From NCBI RefSeq assembly GCF_018390555.1, contig NZ_JAHBGB010000002.1:620001-684000 (forward strand): DNA of 64,000 nt, in the 5' to 3' direction. The notes under the pieces are model-generated. The model did not search any database, had not been told where the DNA came from, and was given only the letters and a program-made list of their open reading frames with translations. Position 1 is the stretch's first letter. Each line of letters starts with the position of its first letter. Below are positions 52,973 through 62,001 of the stretch, in pieces. The translations under genes and the position numbers were made by a program. Source of the stretch: Ancylobacter oerskovii. Its GTDB lineage: Bacteria; Pseudomonadota; Alphaproteobacteria; Rhizobiales; Xanthobacteraceae.

Positions 52973-53785
52973 ATGGCGCTGCTCGTGACCTATGCCGACA
53001 AGAAGCGCGCGGTGCAGCTGGGCATCGTGCTGGCCGTCGCGGCCTGGATCGGGCTCGATGCCGCCGCCGGCGGCGGCGAGGGGTGGGCGCGCGTCTGGGC
53101 GCGGCTGCCGATCTTGCTCACCGGCAACGGTTCGGGCTGGCCGCTCTCCGGCGGCTTCGCGCTGAACATCTTCCTCAGCCTGTGCGCCATGGCGCTGGCG
53201 GCGCTGCTCGGCACCGTGCTCGGCTTCGGCATGCTGGCGAAGAACCGGCTGGTGCGCGTGCCGTGCTTCTTCGTGATGAACTTCCTGCGCAACTCGCCCT
53301 GGCTCGTGCTGCTGTTCGCGATGCTCTACATCATCCCGTTCAACATCCGGCTGTTCGGGATCTCCATCGCCGTGCCGGCCTTCGTCAAGGCGGTGATCGG
53401 CCTCGCCTTGCCAACCGCGGCGAATTTCGCCGAGATCATCCGCGGCGCGGTGCAGTCGATCCATTCCGGCCAGTGGGAGGCCGCCCGCTCGCTCGGCTAC
53501 ATGCCGATGGCGATCTATTGGCGGATCATCCTGCCGCAGGCGCTGCGCCGCATGATCCCCGGCTGGATGAACCTCTACGCGCTGCTGATGATCGCCACCT
53601 CGCTCGCCACCGTCACCGGAATTCAGGACGTGATCACCACGCTGAATACACTGCTGGCGATGGAGAACGAACGGGTCATCGTCTATTTCTACATCACCGC
53701 GCTGTTCCTGTTCTTTGCCTTTTGCTACCCGCTGGCCCTGCTGGCGCGGCGCATGGAACAGTCGGTCAAGGGAGATTCCCTGTGA
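52973..53785 (+). CDS. Amino-acid ABC importer permease (HisM/GlnP type), second
   Basis: The second channel subunit (270 residues), with six hydrophobic segments. SLCAMALAALLGTVLGFG, FLRNSPWLVLLF and the coupling loop SLGYMPMAIYWRIILPQALRRMIPG are family marks. ATG 52973 directly follows the upstream stop; an ATG 18 bases earlier would overlap it but has no clear ribosome site. The stop overlaps the ATPase start (GTGA). Confidence 0.9.
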   Translation: MALLVTYADKKRAVQLGIVLAVAAWIGLDAAAGGGEGWARVWARLPILLTGNGSGWPLSGGFALNIFLSLCAMALAALLGTVLGFGMLAKNRLVRVPCFFVMNFLRNSPWLVLLFAMLYIIPFNIRLFGISIAVPAFVKAVIGLALPTAANFAEIIRGAVQSIHSGQWEAARSLGYMPMAIYWRIILPQALRRMIPGWMNLYALLMIATSLATVTGIQDVITTLNTLLAMENERVIVYFYITALFLFFAFCYPLALLARRMEQSVKGDSL

Positions 53786-54528
53786 ACCGCTCCGACGTCC
53801 TCATCGAGCTCGACCAGGTCAACAAGAGCTTCGGCGCCTTCCAGGTGCTGAAGGGCATCTCGCTCTCCGTCAAGGACGGCGAGGCGGTATGCATCATCGG
53901 CCCGTCGGGCTCGGGCAAGTCGACCATCCTGCGGTGCATCAACGGGCTGATCCCGATCGATTCCGGCTCCATTCGCGTCGGCACCCATGCGGTGCACAAG
54001 ATGAAGACCGAGAAGGAGATGCGCCCGCTGCGCCATCAGGTATCGATGGTGTTCCAGCAGTACAACCTGTTCCCCCACCGCACCGCCCTGCAAAACGTCA
54101 TGATGGCGCCCATCCAGGTGCTCGGCCACGACCCGAAGGAGGTCGAGGTACGGGCGCGGCGGCTGCTCGCCAAGGTGCGCCTGTCGGAGAAGGCGGATTC
54201 CTATCCCGGCCAGCTCTCGGGCGGCCAGCAGCAGCGCGTCGCCATCGCAAGGGCGCTGGCCATGGAACCGCAGGTGATCCTGTTCGACGAGGTCACCGCC
54301 GCGCTCGATCCCGAGACGGTGAAGGAAGTGCTCACCGCCATCCGCGAACTGGTGGATGAGGGCCTCACCTGCATCCTCGTCACCCATGAGATGAAATTCG
54401 CCCGCGAGGTCGCCGACCGGGTGTGTTTCACCGATCACGGACGCATCGTCGAAAGCGGCCCGCCGGCGCAGATCTTCGACGCGCCGCAGGACCCGCGCAC
54501 CCGCGAATTCCTCGGACAGGTGCTCTGA
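53782..54528 (+). CDS. Amino-acid ABC importer ATP-binding protein (GlnQ/HisP type)
   Basis: The 248-residue ATPase of the importer. Walker A GPSGSGKST, Q-loop FQQYNLFPH, signature LSGGQQQR, Walker B VILFDEV and switch His in VTHEMKFAREVADRV, all characteristic of the polar amino-acid class. GTG 53782 overlaps the permease stop by 4 bases. Confidence 0.94.
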   Translation: MNRSDVLIELDQVNKSFGAFQVLKGISLSVKDGEAVCIIGPSGSGKSTILRCINGLIPIDSGSIRVGTHAVHKMKTEKEMRPLRHQVSMVFQQYNLFPHRTALQNVMMAPIQVLGHDPKEVEVRARRLLAKVRLSEKADSYPGQLSGGQQQRVAIARALAMEPQVILFDEVTAALDPETVKEVLTAIRELVDEGLTCILVTHEMKFAREVADRVCFTDHGRIVESGPPAQIFDAPQDPRTREFLGQVL

Positions 54529-54631
54529 CAGACCCGGCGGACCGCGCGGCCCGCTTCCACGACCCGGACCGGCGCCCTGCCCTGCGCATTCGCGCGGGCG
54601 ACGGCCGGTGCACATAGAGAAGGCATGCGCC

Positions 54632-55945
54632 ATGGCGGCGAACGACATCTTCGCGGAAGGCTTCAAGGACCAGCCCTATTGGTGGGAGGCCGCCGAGCCG
54701 GAGACCGATCTCGACCCGCTGCCCGCGCGGGTCGACGTGGCGGTGATCGGCTCCGGCTATGCCGGGCTCAACGCCGCCACCGAGCTCGCCCGCGCCGGCA
54801 TGAGCGTGGTGGTGCTGGACGGCGAGCGCATCGGCGAGGGCGGCTCCACCCGCTCCGGCGGCATGGTGTCGAGCGGCCAGAAGCTGGTGGTGGGCGGTGC
54901 CATCAAGGGCATCGACCCCGAGCTGTTCGAGCGGATGATCGGCGACAGCATCGGCTCCTTCGACTATCTGCAGACGCTGATCAACGGCGAGGGCCTCGAC
55001 GCCGACCTGAAGATCACCGGCCGCTTCTTCGGCGCCCATGCGGCGAACCAGATGGAGGCGATCCATCGCAATGGTCGCATCCTCGCCGAGAAGACCGGCG
55101 TGACGGTGAGCTTCTTCGACCGCTCCAACCAGCGGGCGGCGATCGGCTCCGACTATTATTTCGGCGGCATGGTGATCGACCAGTATGGCGGCCTGCATCC
55201 CGGCAAATATCACCGGGCGCTGCGCCAGCGGGCACGGGCGAGCGGGGTGATGCTGCGCTCGCATGCGCGGGCGAAGCCGGTGCAGGACGGCCCGAACGGC
55301 CTCAAGCTGGTCTCGACGGCGCGCGGCGACGTGCTGGCCACCCATGTCGTCACCGCCACCAACGGCTACACCCGCAAGGACGCCGCGCCGGACATCGCCC
55401 GGCGCGTGGTGCCGGTGAAGAGCTACCAGATCGCCACCGAGCCGCTGCCCGCCGACCTGATCGAGACGCTGATCCCCGGGGGCCGGATGATCTCCGACAC
55501 CAGGCGCGACGTGATCTATACCCGCCCCTCGCCGGATGGCAGCCGCATCCTGTTCGGCTCGCGGCCCGGCCTCACCGAGGTCACCGACCGCGAGGCGGCA
55601 CCCGCCATCTATGCCCGCATGACCGAGATCTTCCCGGAACTGCGCGCCTACAGGATCAGCCATGCCTGGAGCGGCTTCGTCGCCATGACCGTCGACAAGG
55701 TCGCGCATATGGGCAAGCGCGACCTCAGCGACTTCGCGGTCGGCTGCAACGGCAACGGCGTCGCGCTGATGAGCTATCTCGGCTACCAGACGGCGCAGAA
55801 GATCCTCGGCCGGCAGAACCGTCCCACGGCGTTCGACCGCGAGGACTTCACCGCCGTGCCGTTCTATGACGGGCGGCCGAACCCGTGGTTCCTGCCGATC
55901 GCCGCCGCCTGGTACCGCCTGCAGGACTGGTACGAACGGCGCTGA
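54632..55945 (+). CDS. FAD-dependent oxidoreductase, gamma-glutamylputrescine oxidase-like (PuuB-like)
   Basis: A 437-residue DAO-family flavoenzyme. The FAD signature GSGYAGLNAATELARAG (about 35-51), VVLDGERIGEGGSTRSGGMVS and the C-terminal GCNGNGVALMSYLGYQ segment resemble PuuB and related amine oxidases. It is a second, diverged copy of the type encoded at 48406, placed at the end of the importer operon, about 100 bp after the ATPase. It would start degradation of the imported compound. ATG 54632 has GAGAAGG upstream; a GTG 24 bases earlier is less likely. Confidence 0.9.
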   Translation: MAANDIFAEGFKDQPYWWEAAEPETDLDPLPARVDVAVIGSGYAGLNAATELARAGMSVVVLDGERIGEGGSTRSGGMVSSGQKLVVGGAIKGIDPELFERMIGDSIGSFDYLQTLINGEGLDADLKITGRFFGAHAANQMEAIHRNGRILAEKTGVTVSFFDRSNQRAAIGSDYYFGGMVIDQYGGLHPGKYHRALRQRARASGVMLRSHARAKPVQDGPNGLKLVSTARGDVLATHVVTATNGYTRKDAAPDIARRVVPVKSYQIATEPLPADLIETLIPGGRMISDTRRDVIYTRPSPDGSRILFGSRPGLTEVTDREAAPAIYARMTEIFPELRAYRISHAWSGFVAMTVDKVAHMGKRDLSDFAVGCNGNGVALMSYLGYQTAQKILGRQNRPTAFDREDFTAVPFYDGRPNPWFLPIAAAWYRLQDWYERR

Positions 55946-55983
55946 GGCGCCATGCTGCGCCACGGATTCGGCGGGGAAGCGGC

Positions 55984-56625
55984 ATGGACCTCACACTGAC
56001 GGCGAAGCTGTTCGCGGCGTTGTTCGCCATCATGAATCCGCTCAGCACCATTCCGATCTTCCTCGCCCTGACCGGCGACCTCACGCCGGCCCAGCGGCGC
56101 AGCACCCTCCTCGCTATGATCGTCACGGTGACGGCCGGCGCGCTGGTCTGCGCGCTGGCCGGGCAGGCGGTGCTTTCGGCCTTCGGCATCGACGTGCCGC
56201 ATTTCCGGCTCGCCGGCGGGCTGATCGTGCTGATGATCGCGCTGTCCATGCTGAGCGGCGACGATCATTCCTCGCATCAGGGCACGGAGGCCGAGCAGCG
56301 GCAATTCGAGACGGTGGCCAATGTCGGCGTCTATCCGCTCGGCCTGCCCATCGCGCTCGGCCCCGGCACCATGGCGACGCTGATCGTCTTCGCGCAGGAG
56401 GCGCAGGGAACCGCCGGGATCGCGTCCTATTATGCCGGCCTGCTCGGCTATCTCGTCTTCTTCGCCGCCGCGATGGCACTGGCGCCGGTCATCGGCTCCA
56501 GGCTTTCGCCCACCGCCCTGTCCATCTCCAAGCGGCTGATGGGCATCATCCTCGCCGCCATCGCCATGGAAATGATCACCGACGCGCTCGGCGGCGTGTT
56601 TCCCGCCTGGCGGGCCGGCACCTAG
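55984..56625 (+). CDS. marC: MarC-family inner-membrane protein
   Basis: A 213-residue integral membrane protein with six helices, of the MarC/UPF0056 family. LFAALFAIMNPLSTIPIFLALTGDLTPAQRR at the start and PLGLPIALGPGTMATLIVF in the middle are diagnostic. No biochemical role is established; an early link to antibiotic resistance was not confirmed. ATG 55984 has GGGGAAG upstream, 38 bp after the FAD oxidase gene. Confidence 0.92.
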   Translation: MDLTLTAKLFAALFAIMNPLSTIPIFLALTGDLTPAQRRSTLLAMIVTVTAGALVCALAGQAVLSAFGIDVPHFRLAGGLIVLMIALSMLSGDDHSSHQGTEAEQRQFETVANVGVYPLGLPIALGPGTMATLIVFAQEAQGTAGIASYYAGLLGYLVFFAAAMALAPVIGSRLSPTALSISKRLMGIILAAIAMEMITDALGGVFPAWRAGT

Positions 56626-56638
56626 GGCGCCGGCCGGG

Positions 56639-59600
56639 CTATTCCGCGGGCGCCGGAGCGGGAACCGGCGTCGGAATCACCTCGGCGGCCGGGTGCGTGT
56701 GGATGCGGCCGATCAGCGAATAGACCGTCGGCACCACGAACAGCGTCAGCAGCGTGCCCAGCGTCATGCCGCCGACGATCACCCAGCCGATCTGCTGGCG
56801 GCTCTCGGCCCCCGCGCCGGTGGCAAGGGCGAGCGGCACCGCGCCCAGGACCATGGCGCCGGTGGTCATCAGGATCGGCCGCAGGCGCAGCACCGCCGCG
56901 TCGATCACCGCCGACAGGCGATCAAGACCGGCCTCCTGCTGCTGGTTGGCGAATTCGACGATCAGGATGCCGTGCTTGGTGATGAGGCCGACCAGTGTCA
57001 CCAGCCCGATCTGCGAATAGACGTTCAGCGTGCCGCCGGCATAGTAGAGCGCGGCCAGCGCCCCGGTCATCGAGAGCGGCACGGTGAGCATGATGATCAC
57101 CGGGTCGCGGAAGCTCTCGAACTGCGCCGCCAGCACCAGATAGATGAAGCCGAGCGCCAGCACGAAGACGATGGCGAGGCTCTGGCCGGCGGCACGGAAC
57201 TCACGGCTCTGGCCGGCGACGTCGGTGCGCGCGGTGTCCGGCAGGACCTCGCGGGCCGCCTGGTCGAGGAAGGCCAGCGCCTCGCCCTGCGAGAAGCCGG
57301 GGGCGAGGTTGGCGGAGATGGTCGCCGAGCGCAGCTGGTTGAAGCGCTTGAGCTCCTGCGGCGCCACGCTCTCGCGGACGGAGACGAGGTTGGCCAGCTG
57401 CACCATCTGTCCGCCCGCGGAACGCAGATAGATGGTGTCGAGCGTGGTGGGCGAGGCGCGGTCGCTGGCGTCCAGCTGGACATAGACGTCGTATTGCTCG
57501 CCGCCGACTTCGAAGCGCGTCACTTGCCGGCCGCCGAGCAGGCTCTCCAGCGTGCGGCCGAGCACCGCGACGTCGATGCCGAGATCCGCCGCCTTGGCCC
57601 GGTCGATGGTGACCGATATTTCCGGCTTGTTCAGCTTCAGGTCGCTGTCGAGGCTGACCAGGCCGGGATAATCGGCGATGCGGGCGAGGAACTGCTTCAC
57701 ATATTCGTCCAACTCCTCATAGGTGCCGGACGTCTGGATCACGAATTCGATCGGCCGCGAATTGTTGGAAGCCCCGAGCGAAGCCGGGTTGTTGGCATAG
57801 GCGTTGACGCCGGCGATGCGCCGCAGCTGCGGCGAGGTGGCGGCGACGATCTCCTGCTGGCGGCGCTCCCGCTCGTCCCAATCCTTCAGCCGGCCGATGA
57901 CGAGGAAGCGGTGGACCTCCGGCATGCCGTTGATGATCAGCACCGAATCCAGCTCGGGGATCTTGTCGAGAATGCCGTTGATCTGGCCGGTGTAGCGGGA
58001 GGTGTAGGCGAGCGTCGAGCCCTCCGGGGCGCTGCCGGTGACGCGCACCGTGCCCCGGTCCTCCACCGGCGACAGTTCCGAAGGCAGGACGGCGAAGAAA
58101 TAGCCGCTGGCGCCGGCGACCAGCAACGCCACCAGCAACACCAGCGCCCGCATCCGCAGCACGCCGCCGAGCAGGCGCCGGTAGCCGTCCTCCATCCCGC
58201 GCAGGCCGCGCTCGACAAAGGCGGAAATCCGCCCCGGATTGGCCTCGTGCCGGAGCAGGCGCGAGCACATCATCGGGGTGAGGGTCAGCGCCACGAAGCC
58301 GGACACCAGCACCGCGCCGGCCAGCGTCAGGGCGAATTCGGTGAACAGCCGCCCGGTGCGGCCGGCGGCGAAGGCGACCGGCGCATAGACCGCGGCGAGC
58401 GTCAGCGTCATGGCGATGACCGCGAAGCCGATCTCCCTGGCGCCGCGAATGGCGGCGGGGATCGGCTTCATGCCATGCTCGATGTGGCGGAAGATGTTCT
58501 CCAGAACGACGATGGCGTCGTCGACCACCAGGCCGATGGCGAGCACCATGGCGAGCAGGGTCAGCGTGTTGATGCTGAACCCCAGCGCGTACATCAGCGC
58601 GAAGGTGGTGATCAGCGAGATCGGGATGGTGATCACTGGGATCAGCGACGCCCGGAACGAGCGCAGGAAGACCACGATCACCAGCACCACCAGGACCACC
58701 GCCTCGACGATGGTGTGGAACACCGCCCGGATCGAGCGGTCGATGAACACCGAATTGTCGTTGCCGATGGTGGCGTTCATGCCTTCCGGCAAGGTGTCGT
58801 TGATCTCCGGCAGCACCGCCCGCACGCCGGACGATACGTCGAGCGGATTGGCGACCGCCTGCTTGATGATGCCGACGATGATCGCCTGCCCGCCGTCGAA
58901 GCGGCTGGAGCGCCGCTCGTCCGCCGCCCCGAGGGCAACGCGGGCGACGTCGGCGAGGCGCACCTGCGCGCCGTTGGCCCGCTTGACGATGATGTCGTTG
59001 AACTGGTCGACGGTGGCGAGCGCGGTGCGCGAGAGCACGGTGAACTCGCGATCCGTGCTCTCGATGCGCCCGGAGGGGATCTCGACATTCTGCCCCCGCA
59101 GCGAATCCTCGATGTCCTGCACCGTCAGTTCATAGGCGGCGAGACGCTCGCGATCGATCCAGATGCGCATGGCATAGCGACGCTCGCCATAGATCTGCAC
59201 ATCGGCGACGCCGGTGAGGTTCTTGAAGCGGTCGACGACGTAGCGGTCGATATAGTCGGACAGCTCCAGCGCGTTCATGCGGTCGGAGCGGAACACCACG
59301 AAGACGACCGGCTGGGCATCGGCCTCGACCTTGGAGATCACCGGCTCGTCGATCTCGTCCGGCAGGCGCTGGCGCACGCGGCTGACGCGGTCGCGCACGT
59401 CGCTGGCCGCCACGTCGGGATTCACCTCCAGCCGGAAGCGCACGGTGATGCGGCTCGATTCCGAGCGGCTGGTGGATTCGAGGACGTCGATGCCCTCGAT
59501 GCCGGCGATGGAGCCTTCCAGCACCTGCGTCACCTGGCTCTCGACGATGCTCGCCGAGGCGCCGGTATAGGTGGTGACGACGGAAACCACCGGCTCGTCG

Positions 59601-59719
59601 ATATTGGGATATTCGCGCACGGTGAGGCGGCTGTAGGAGACGATGCCGATGAGCACCATCAGAAGGCTCAGCACCGTGGCGAAGACCGGGCGGCGGATGC
59701 ACAGTTCGGAGATACCCAT
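56639..59719 (-). CDS. RND-family multidrug efflux transporter (HAE-1, AcrB/MexF-like)
   Basis: The inner-membrane proton-driven pump of a tripartite efflux system, 1026 residues. The order of twelve helices and two large periplasmic loops is normal. The proton-relay Asp pair lies in LVVDDAIVVLENI (about 407), and the N-terminus begins SELCIRRPVFATVLSLLMVLIG. The gene lies 9 bp downstream of its membrane-fusion partner. No TolC-like outer-membrane gene adjoins, so a shared channel is probably used. Substrates are unknown. Confidence 0.95.
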   Translation of the reverse strand: MGISELCIRRPVFATVLSLLMVLIGIVSYSRLTVREYPNIDEPVVSVVTTYTGASASIVESQVTQVLEGSIAGIEGIDVLESTSRSESSRITVRFRLEVNPDVAASDVRDRVSRVRQRLPDEIDEPVISKVEADAQPVVFVVFRSDRMNALELSDYIDRYVVDRFKNLTGVADVQIYGERRYAMRIWIDRERLAAYELTVQDIEDSLRGQNVEIPSGRIESTDREFTVLSRTALATVDQFNDIIVKRANGAQVRLADVARVALGAADERRSSRFDGGQAIIVGIIKQAVANPLDVSSGVRAVLPEINDTLPEGMNATIGNDNSVFIDRSIRAVFHTIVEAVVLVVLVIVVFLRSFRASLIPVITIPISLITTFALMYALGFSINTLTLLAMVLAIGLVVDDAIVVLENIFRHIEHGMKPIPAAIRGAREIGFAVIAMTLTLAAVYAPVAFAAGRTGRLFTEFALTLAGAVLVSGFVALTLTPMMCSRLLRHEANPGRISAFVERGLRGMEDGYRRLLGGVLRMRALVLLVALLVAGASGYFFAVLPSELSPVEDRGTVRVTGSAPEGSTLAYTSRYTGQINGILDKIPELDSVLIINGMPEVHRFLVIGRLKDWDERERRQQEIVAATSPQLRRIAGVNAYANNPASLGASNNSRPIEFVIQTSGTYEELDEYVKQFLARIADYPGLVSLDSDLKLNKPEISVTIDRAKAADLGIDVAVLGRTLESLLGGRQVTRFEVGGEQYDVYVQLDASDRASPTTLDTIYLRSAGGQMVQLANLVSVRESVAPQELKRFNQLRSATISANLAPGFSQGEALAFLDQAAREVLPDTARTDVAGQSREFRAAGQSLAIVFVLALGFIYLVLAAQFESFRDPVIIMLTVPLSMTGALAALYYAGGTLNVYSQIGLVTLVGLITKHGILIVEFANQQQEAGLDRLSAVIDAAVLRLRPILMTTGAMVLGAVPLALATGAGAESRQQIGWVIVGGMTLGTLLTLFVVPTVYSLIGRIHTHPAAEVIPTPVPAPAPAE

Positions 59720-59728
59720 CGCCGTGCC

Positions 59729-60829
59729 TCAGCTCTGCGTGGCCGGCGGGGTCGGCACCACCTCCACATCGACGCCGTTGCGCAACCGGCCCTGGCCGGC
59801 GATGACAACGCTGGCACCGGCCGGCACGCCCTTGATGACCTCCACCTCGCCGGCGCGGCGCTGGCCGAGCTCGACCTTGGCCTCCTTGGCCTTGCCGTCG
59901 GCGACCAGCCAGACGAAGCGCTCCTGCCCGCGCGGCACGATGGCGCTCTCCGGCACGAACACGGTCGGCCGGCTCTCCAGGCCCTTCACCACCACCCGCA
60001 CGAACAGGCCCGGCCGCAGCATCAGGCCGGGATTGGGCAGGTTGGCGCGCACGCTGAGCGAGCGCCCGTCGACATCGACCATCGGATCGAGGGCATAGAC
60101 GGCGCCGGTGAAGCTGCGGTCCGGCATGGCATCGACGGCGATCTCGACATTCTGTCCCGGCGCGATCTGGCGCAGGAACACCTCCGGCACCTTGAAGTCG
60201 ACCTTGAGCACGTCGATCTTCTCGAGGTTCACCAGCGCGGTGCCGACGGGAATATAGGCGCCGACGGAGACCGAGCGCAGGCCGACCACGCCGTCGAACG
60301 GCGCATGGATGGTGTGCTTGGCGGTCTGCACGCGCTGGGAATCGATCAGCGCCGAGGCGGTGTTCAGCTCGGCCTTCGCCTCGTCGAGCGCCCGGGCGGT
60401 CCCCGAGCCGCTCTGCTGCAGCCGCTGGGCGCGATCGAAATTGGCCTTGGCGAGTTCCAGCCGCGCCTCGGTTTCCTCCAGCGAGGCCTTCACCAACGCC
60501 GCATCGAGCTGGATCAGCACGTCGCCGGCCCGAACCTGCTGGCCTTCCTTGAAATTGATCTTCTCGATCCGGCCGGCCACCTCGGCGGCGACCTTGACGG
60601 ATTCATCCGACTGCAGCGTACCGATCGAACGGATGTCGGCGGTCACCTGCTCCTGGCGGGCGGCCGCGATCTCGACCGGGATGCGGGGGGCCGGGCGGGC
60701 CTCCGGCGCGGCGCGCGCCTCACCCTTTACGGCGGACAGACCGCTCGCGATCCAGCCCTGCCGATGAGCAAGCACTCCGGCTCCCGCCAGCACGGCCAGA
60801 CACACAAGCAGGCCCGTCACGCGTCGCAT
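59729..60829 (-). CDS. RND efflux periplasmic adaptor (membrane fusion protein)
   Basis: Links the pump to an outer-membrane channel. The 366-residue protein has an N-terminal membrane anchor (about 5-24), a beta-barrel/lipoyl pair (VAAEVAGRIEKINFKEGQQVRAGDVLIQLD and HTIHAPFDGVVG) around a coiled-coil hairpin (about 115-180), then barrel and membrane-proximal domains. ATG 60829 has GAGGAG 5 bases upstream. It is the first gene of the efflux operon, and no local regulator is seen. Confidence 0.94.
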   Translation of the reverse strand: MRRVTGLLVCLAVLAGAGVLAHRQGWIASGLSAVKGEARAAPEARPAPRIPVEIAAARQEQVTADIRSIGTLQSDESVKVAAEVAGRIEKINFKEGQQVRAGDVLIQLDAALVKASLEETEARLELAKANFDRAQRLQQSGSGTARALDEAKAELNTASALIDSQRVQTAKHTIHAPFDGVVGLRSVSVGAYIPVGTALVNLEKIDVLKVDFKVPEVFLRQIAPGQNVEIAVDAMPDRSFTGAVYALDPMVDVDGRSLSVRANLPNPGLMLRPGLFVRVVVKGLESRPTVFVPESAIVPRGQERFVWLVADGKAKEAKVELGQRRAGEVEVIKGVPAGASVVIAGQGRLRNGVDVEVVPTPPATQS

Positions 60830-60980
60830 ACAATCTCCTCGCCCGTCGCTGCGTCGCAAAATGACGCCAGAAAATCGACAGTGCCGAAGTGAGGAAAAGT
60901 TCCAACTTAAAACTTTGTCATATTCGCACGACATCGATCACAACGTCGCTGGCGTGCCGATCATATCACACACCGCTCCG

Positions 60981-61910
60981 TCAATCCGGCAGGGCTCTGA
61001 GGAAGCTGCGCATCACCGCTACGGAATTGTTGGCGGCGAGGTCCATGAAGACGTGCATCTCGTTCTCGCCCGGCCCGCCGCCGGCCAGGTCCGACAGGGC
61101 GCGGAACACGATGAACGGCACGCCGTTGGTGGTCGCCACCTGGGCGATGGCCGCGCTCTCCATGTCCAGCACATGGGCCTGGAAGGTATCGAAGGCATAG
61201 CTGCGGAAGGCCGCATTGTCGACGAAGGCCGCGCCGGACACGCCGTGGCCGCCGATGCGCACCTGCGGCGACTTCAGCAGGCAGACATTGGCGGCATTGC
61301 AGCGCTCGAGCGCACCGTCAGCCTGCGCCCCGACCTTGCGGGCGATCTCCAGCAGGGCGGGATCGACGTCGAACCAGAACTGGCGCGGCGACGACGCCTG
61401 CCCCTCGCGGAACACGCGCACCCCGCGCGGGAACATCATTCCGAAATTGGCGAATTCCTGCGTGTCGTCGGAAGGCAGCCGGAAGCCCTGCGGGGTCTCC
61501 CGCGCCATGATCACCTCGAGATATTGCCCCCAGCGCGCGGGCACCGCGATGTCGCCGATATTCAGCGAGGGATCGACGCCCCCGGCAATGCCCGACACCA
61601 CGAGGCGGGTCACCTTGTACCGGTCGAGCACCATCTGGGTGGTCATGGCGGCGTTCACCATGCTCACCCCGGTCATCGCCAGCACCACCGGCTTGCCGTC
61701 GATCTCGCCGGTGACGATGGGAACGCCCTTGTAGCTGTGCTCCTGCATGTGGGTGGCGACGGCGCGCAGCGACCTCCATTCCGGCTCGAAGGCGCAGAGC
61801 ACCGCGGTGCGCGGCACCGGATCGACGAGTTCCGCCCGCGCGGGCGAGAAAGCGGCAAGCAGCAACAGGGCGGCAAGCCAGAGGCGCAAGGTCGAGACGG
61901 CGGACGACAT
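60981..61910 (-). CDS. Exported nucleoside phosphorylase/nucleosidase family protein
   Basis: A 309-residue protein of the PNP_UDP_1/MTA-SAH nucleosidase superfamily with a clear signal peptide (hydrophobic helix ending Ala-Arg-Ala-Glu near residue 27). The fold marks are VLAMTGVSMVNAAMTTQ, VVSGIAGGVDPSLNIGDI and the C-terminal DMESAAIAQVATTNGVPFIVFRALSD, where Glu and Asp match the ribose- and base-binding residues. A periplasmic place is unusual for this family, which is mostly cytoplasmic. ATG 61910 is chosen because the earlier in-frame start is TTG. The real substrate is unknown. Confidence 0.82.
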   Translation of the reverse strand: MSSAVSTLRLWLAALLLLAAFSPARAELVDPVPRTAVLCAFEPEWRSLRAVATHMQEHSYKGVPIVTGEIDGKPVVLAMTGVSMVNAAMTTQMVLDRYKVTRLVVSGIAGGVDPSLNIGDIAVPARWGQYLEVIMARETPQGFRLPSDDTQEFANFGMMFPRGVRVFREGQASSPRQFWFDVDPALLEIARKVGAQADGALERCNAANVCLLKSPQVRIGGHGVSGAAFVDNAAFRSYAFDTFQAHVLDMESAAIAQVATTNGVPFIVFRALSDLAGGGPGENEMHVFMDLAANNSVAVMRSFLRALPD

Positions 61911-62001
61911 GAAGGCCCCCGGGATCGGCAACCGCGGCCATTCCGCGGAGCCTCGATCCTACAGGGCGGGCGGCATCCGCGCACCAGCCGGCTAAGCGTT
62001 C

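Noticed and set aside
56693..60892. A 1399-residue open frame on the plus strand
   Set aside because: It is the exact antisense of the RND pump and adaptor genes, whose conserved motifs prove the minus strand is coding; His/Asp/Arg-rich translation is an artefact.
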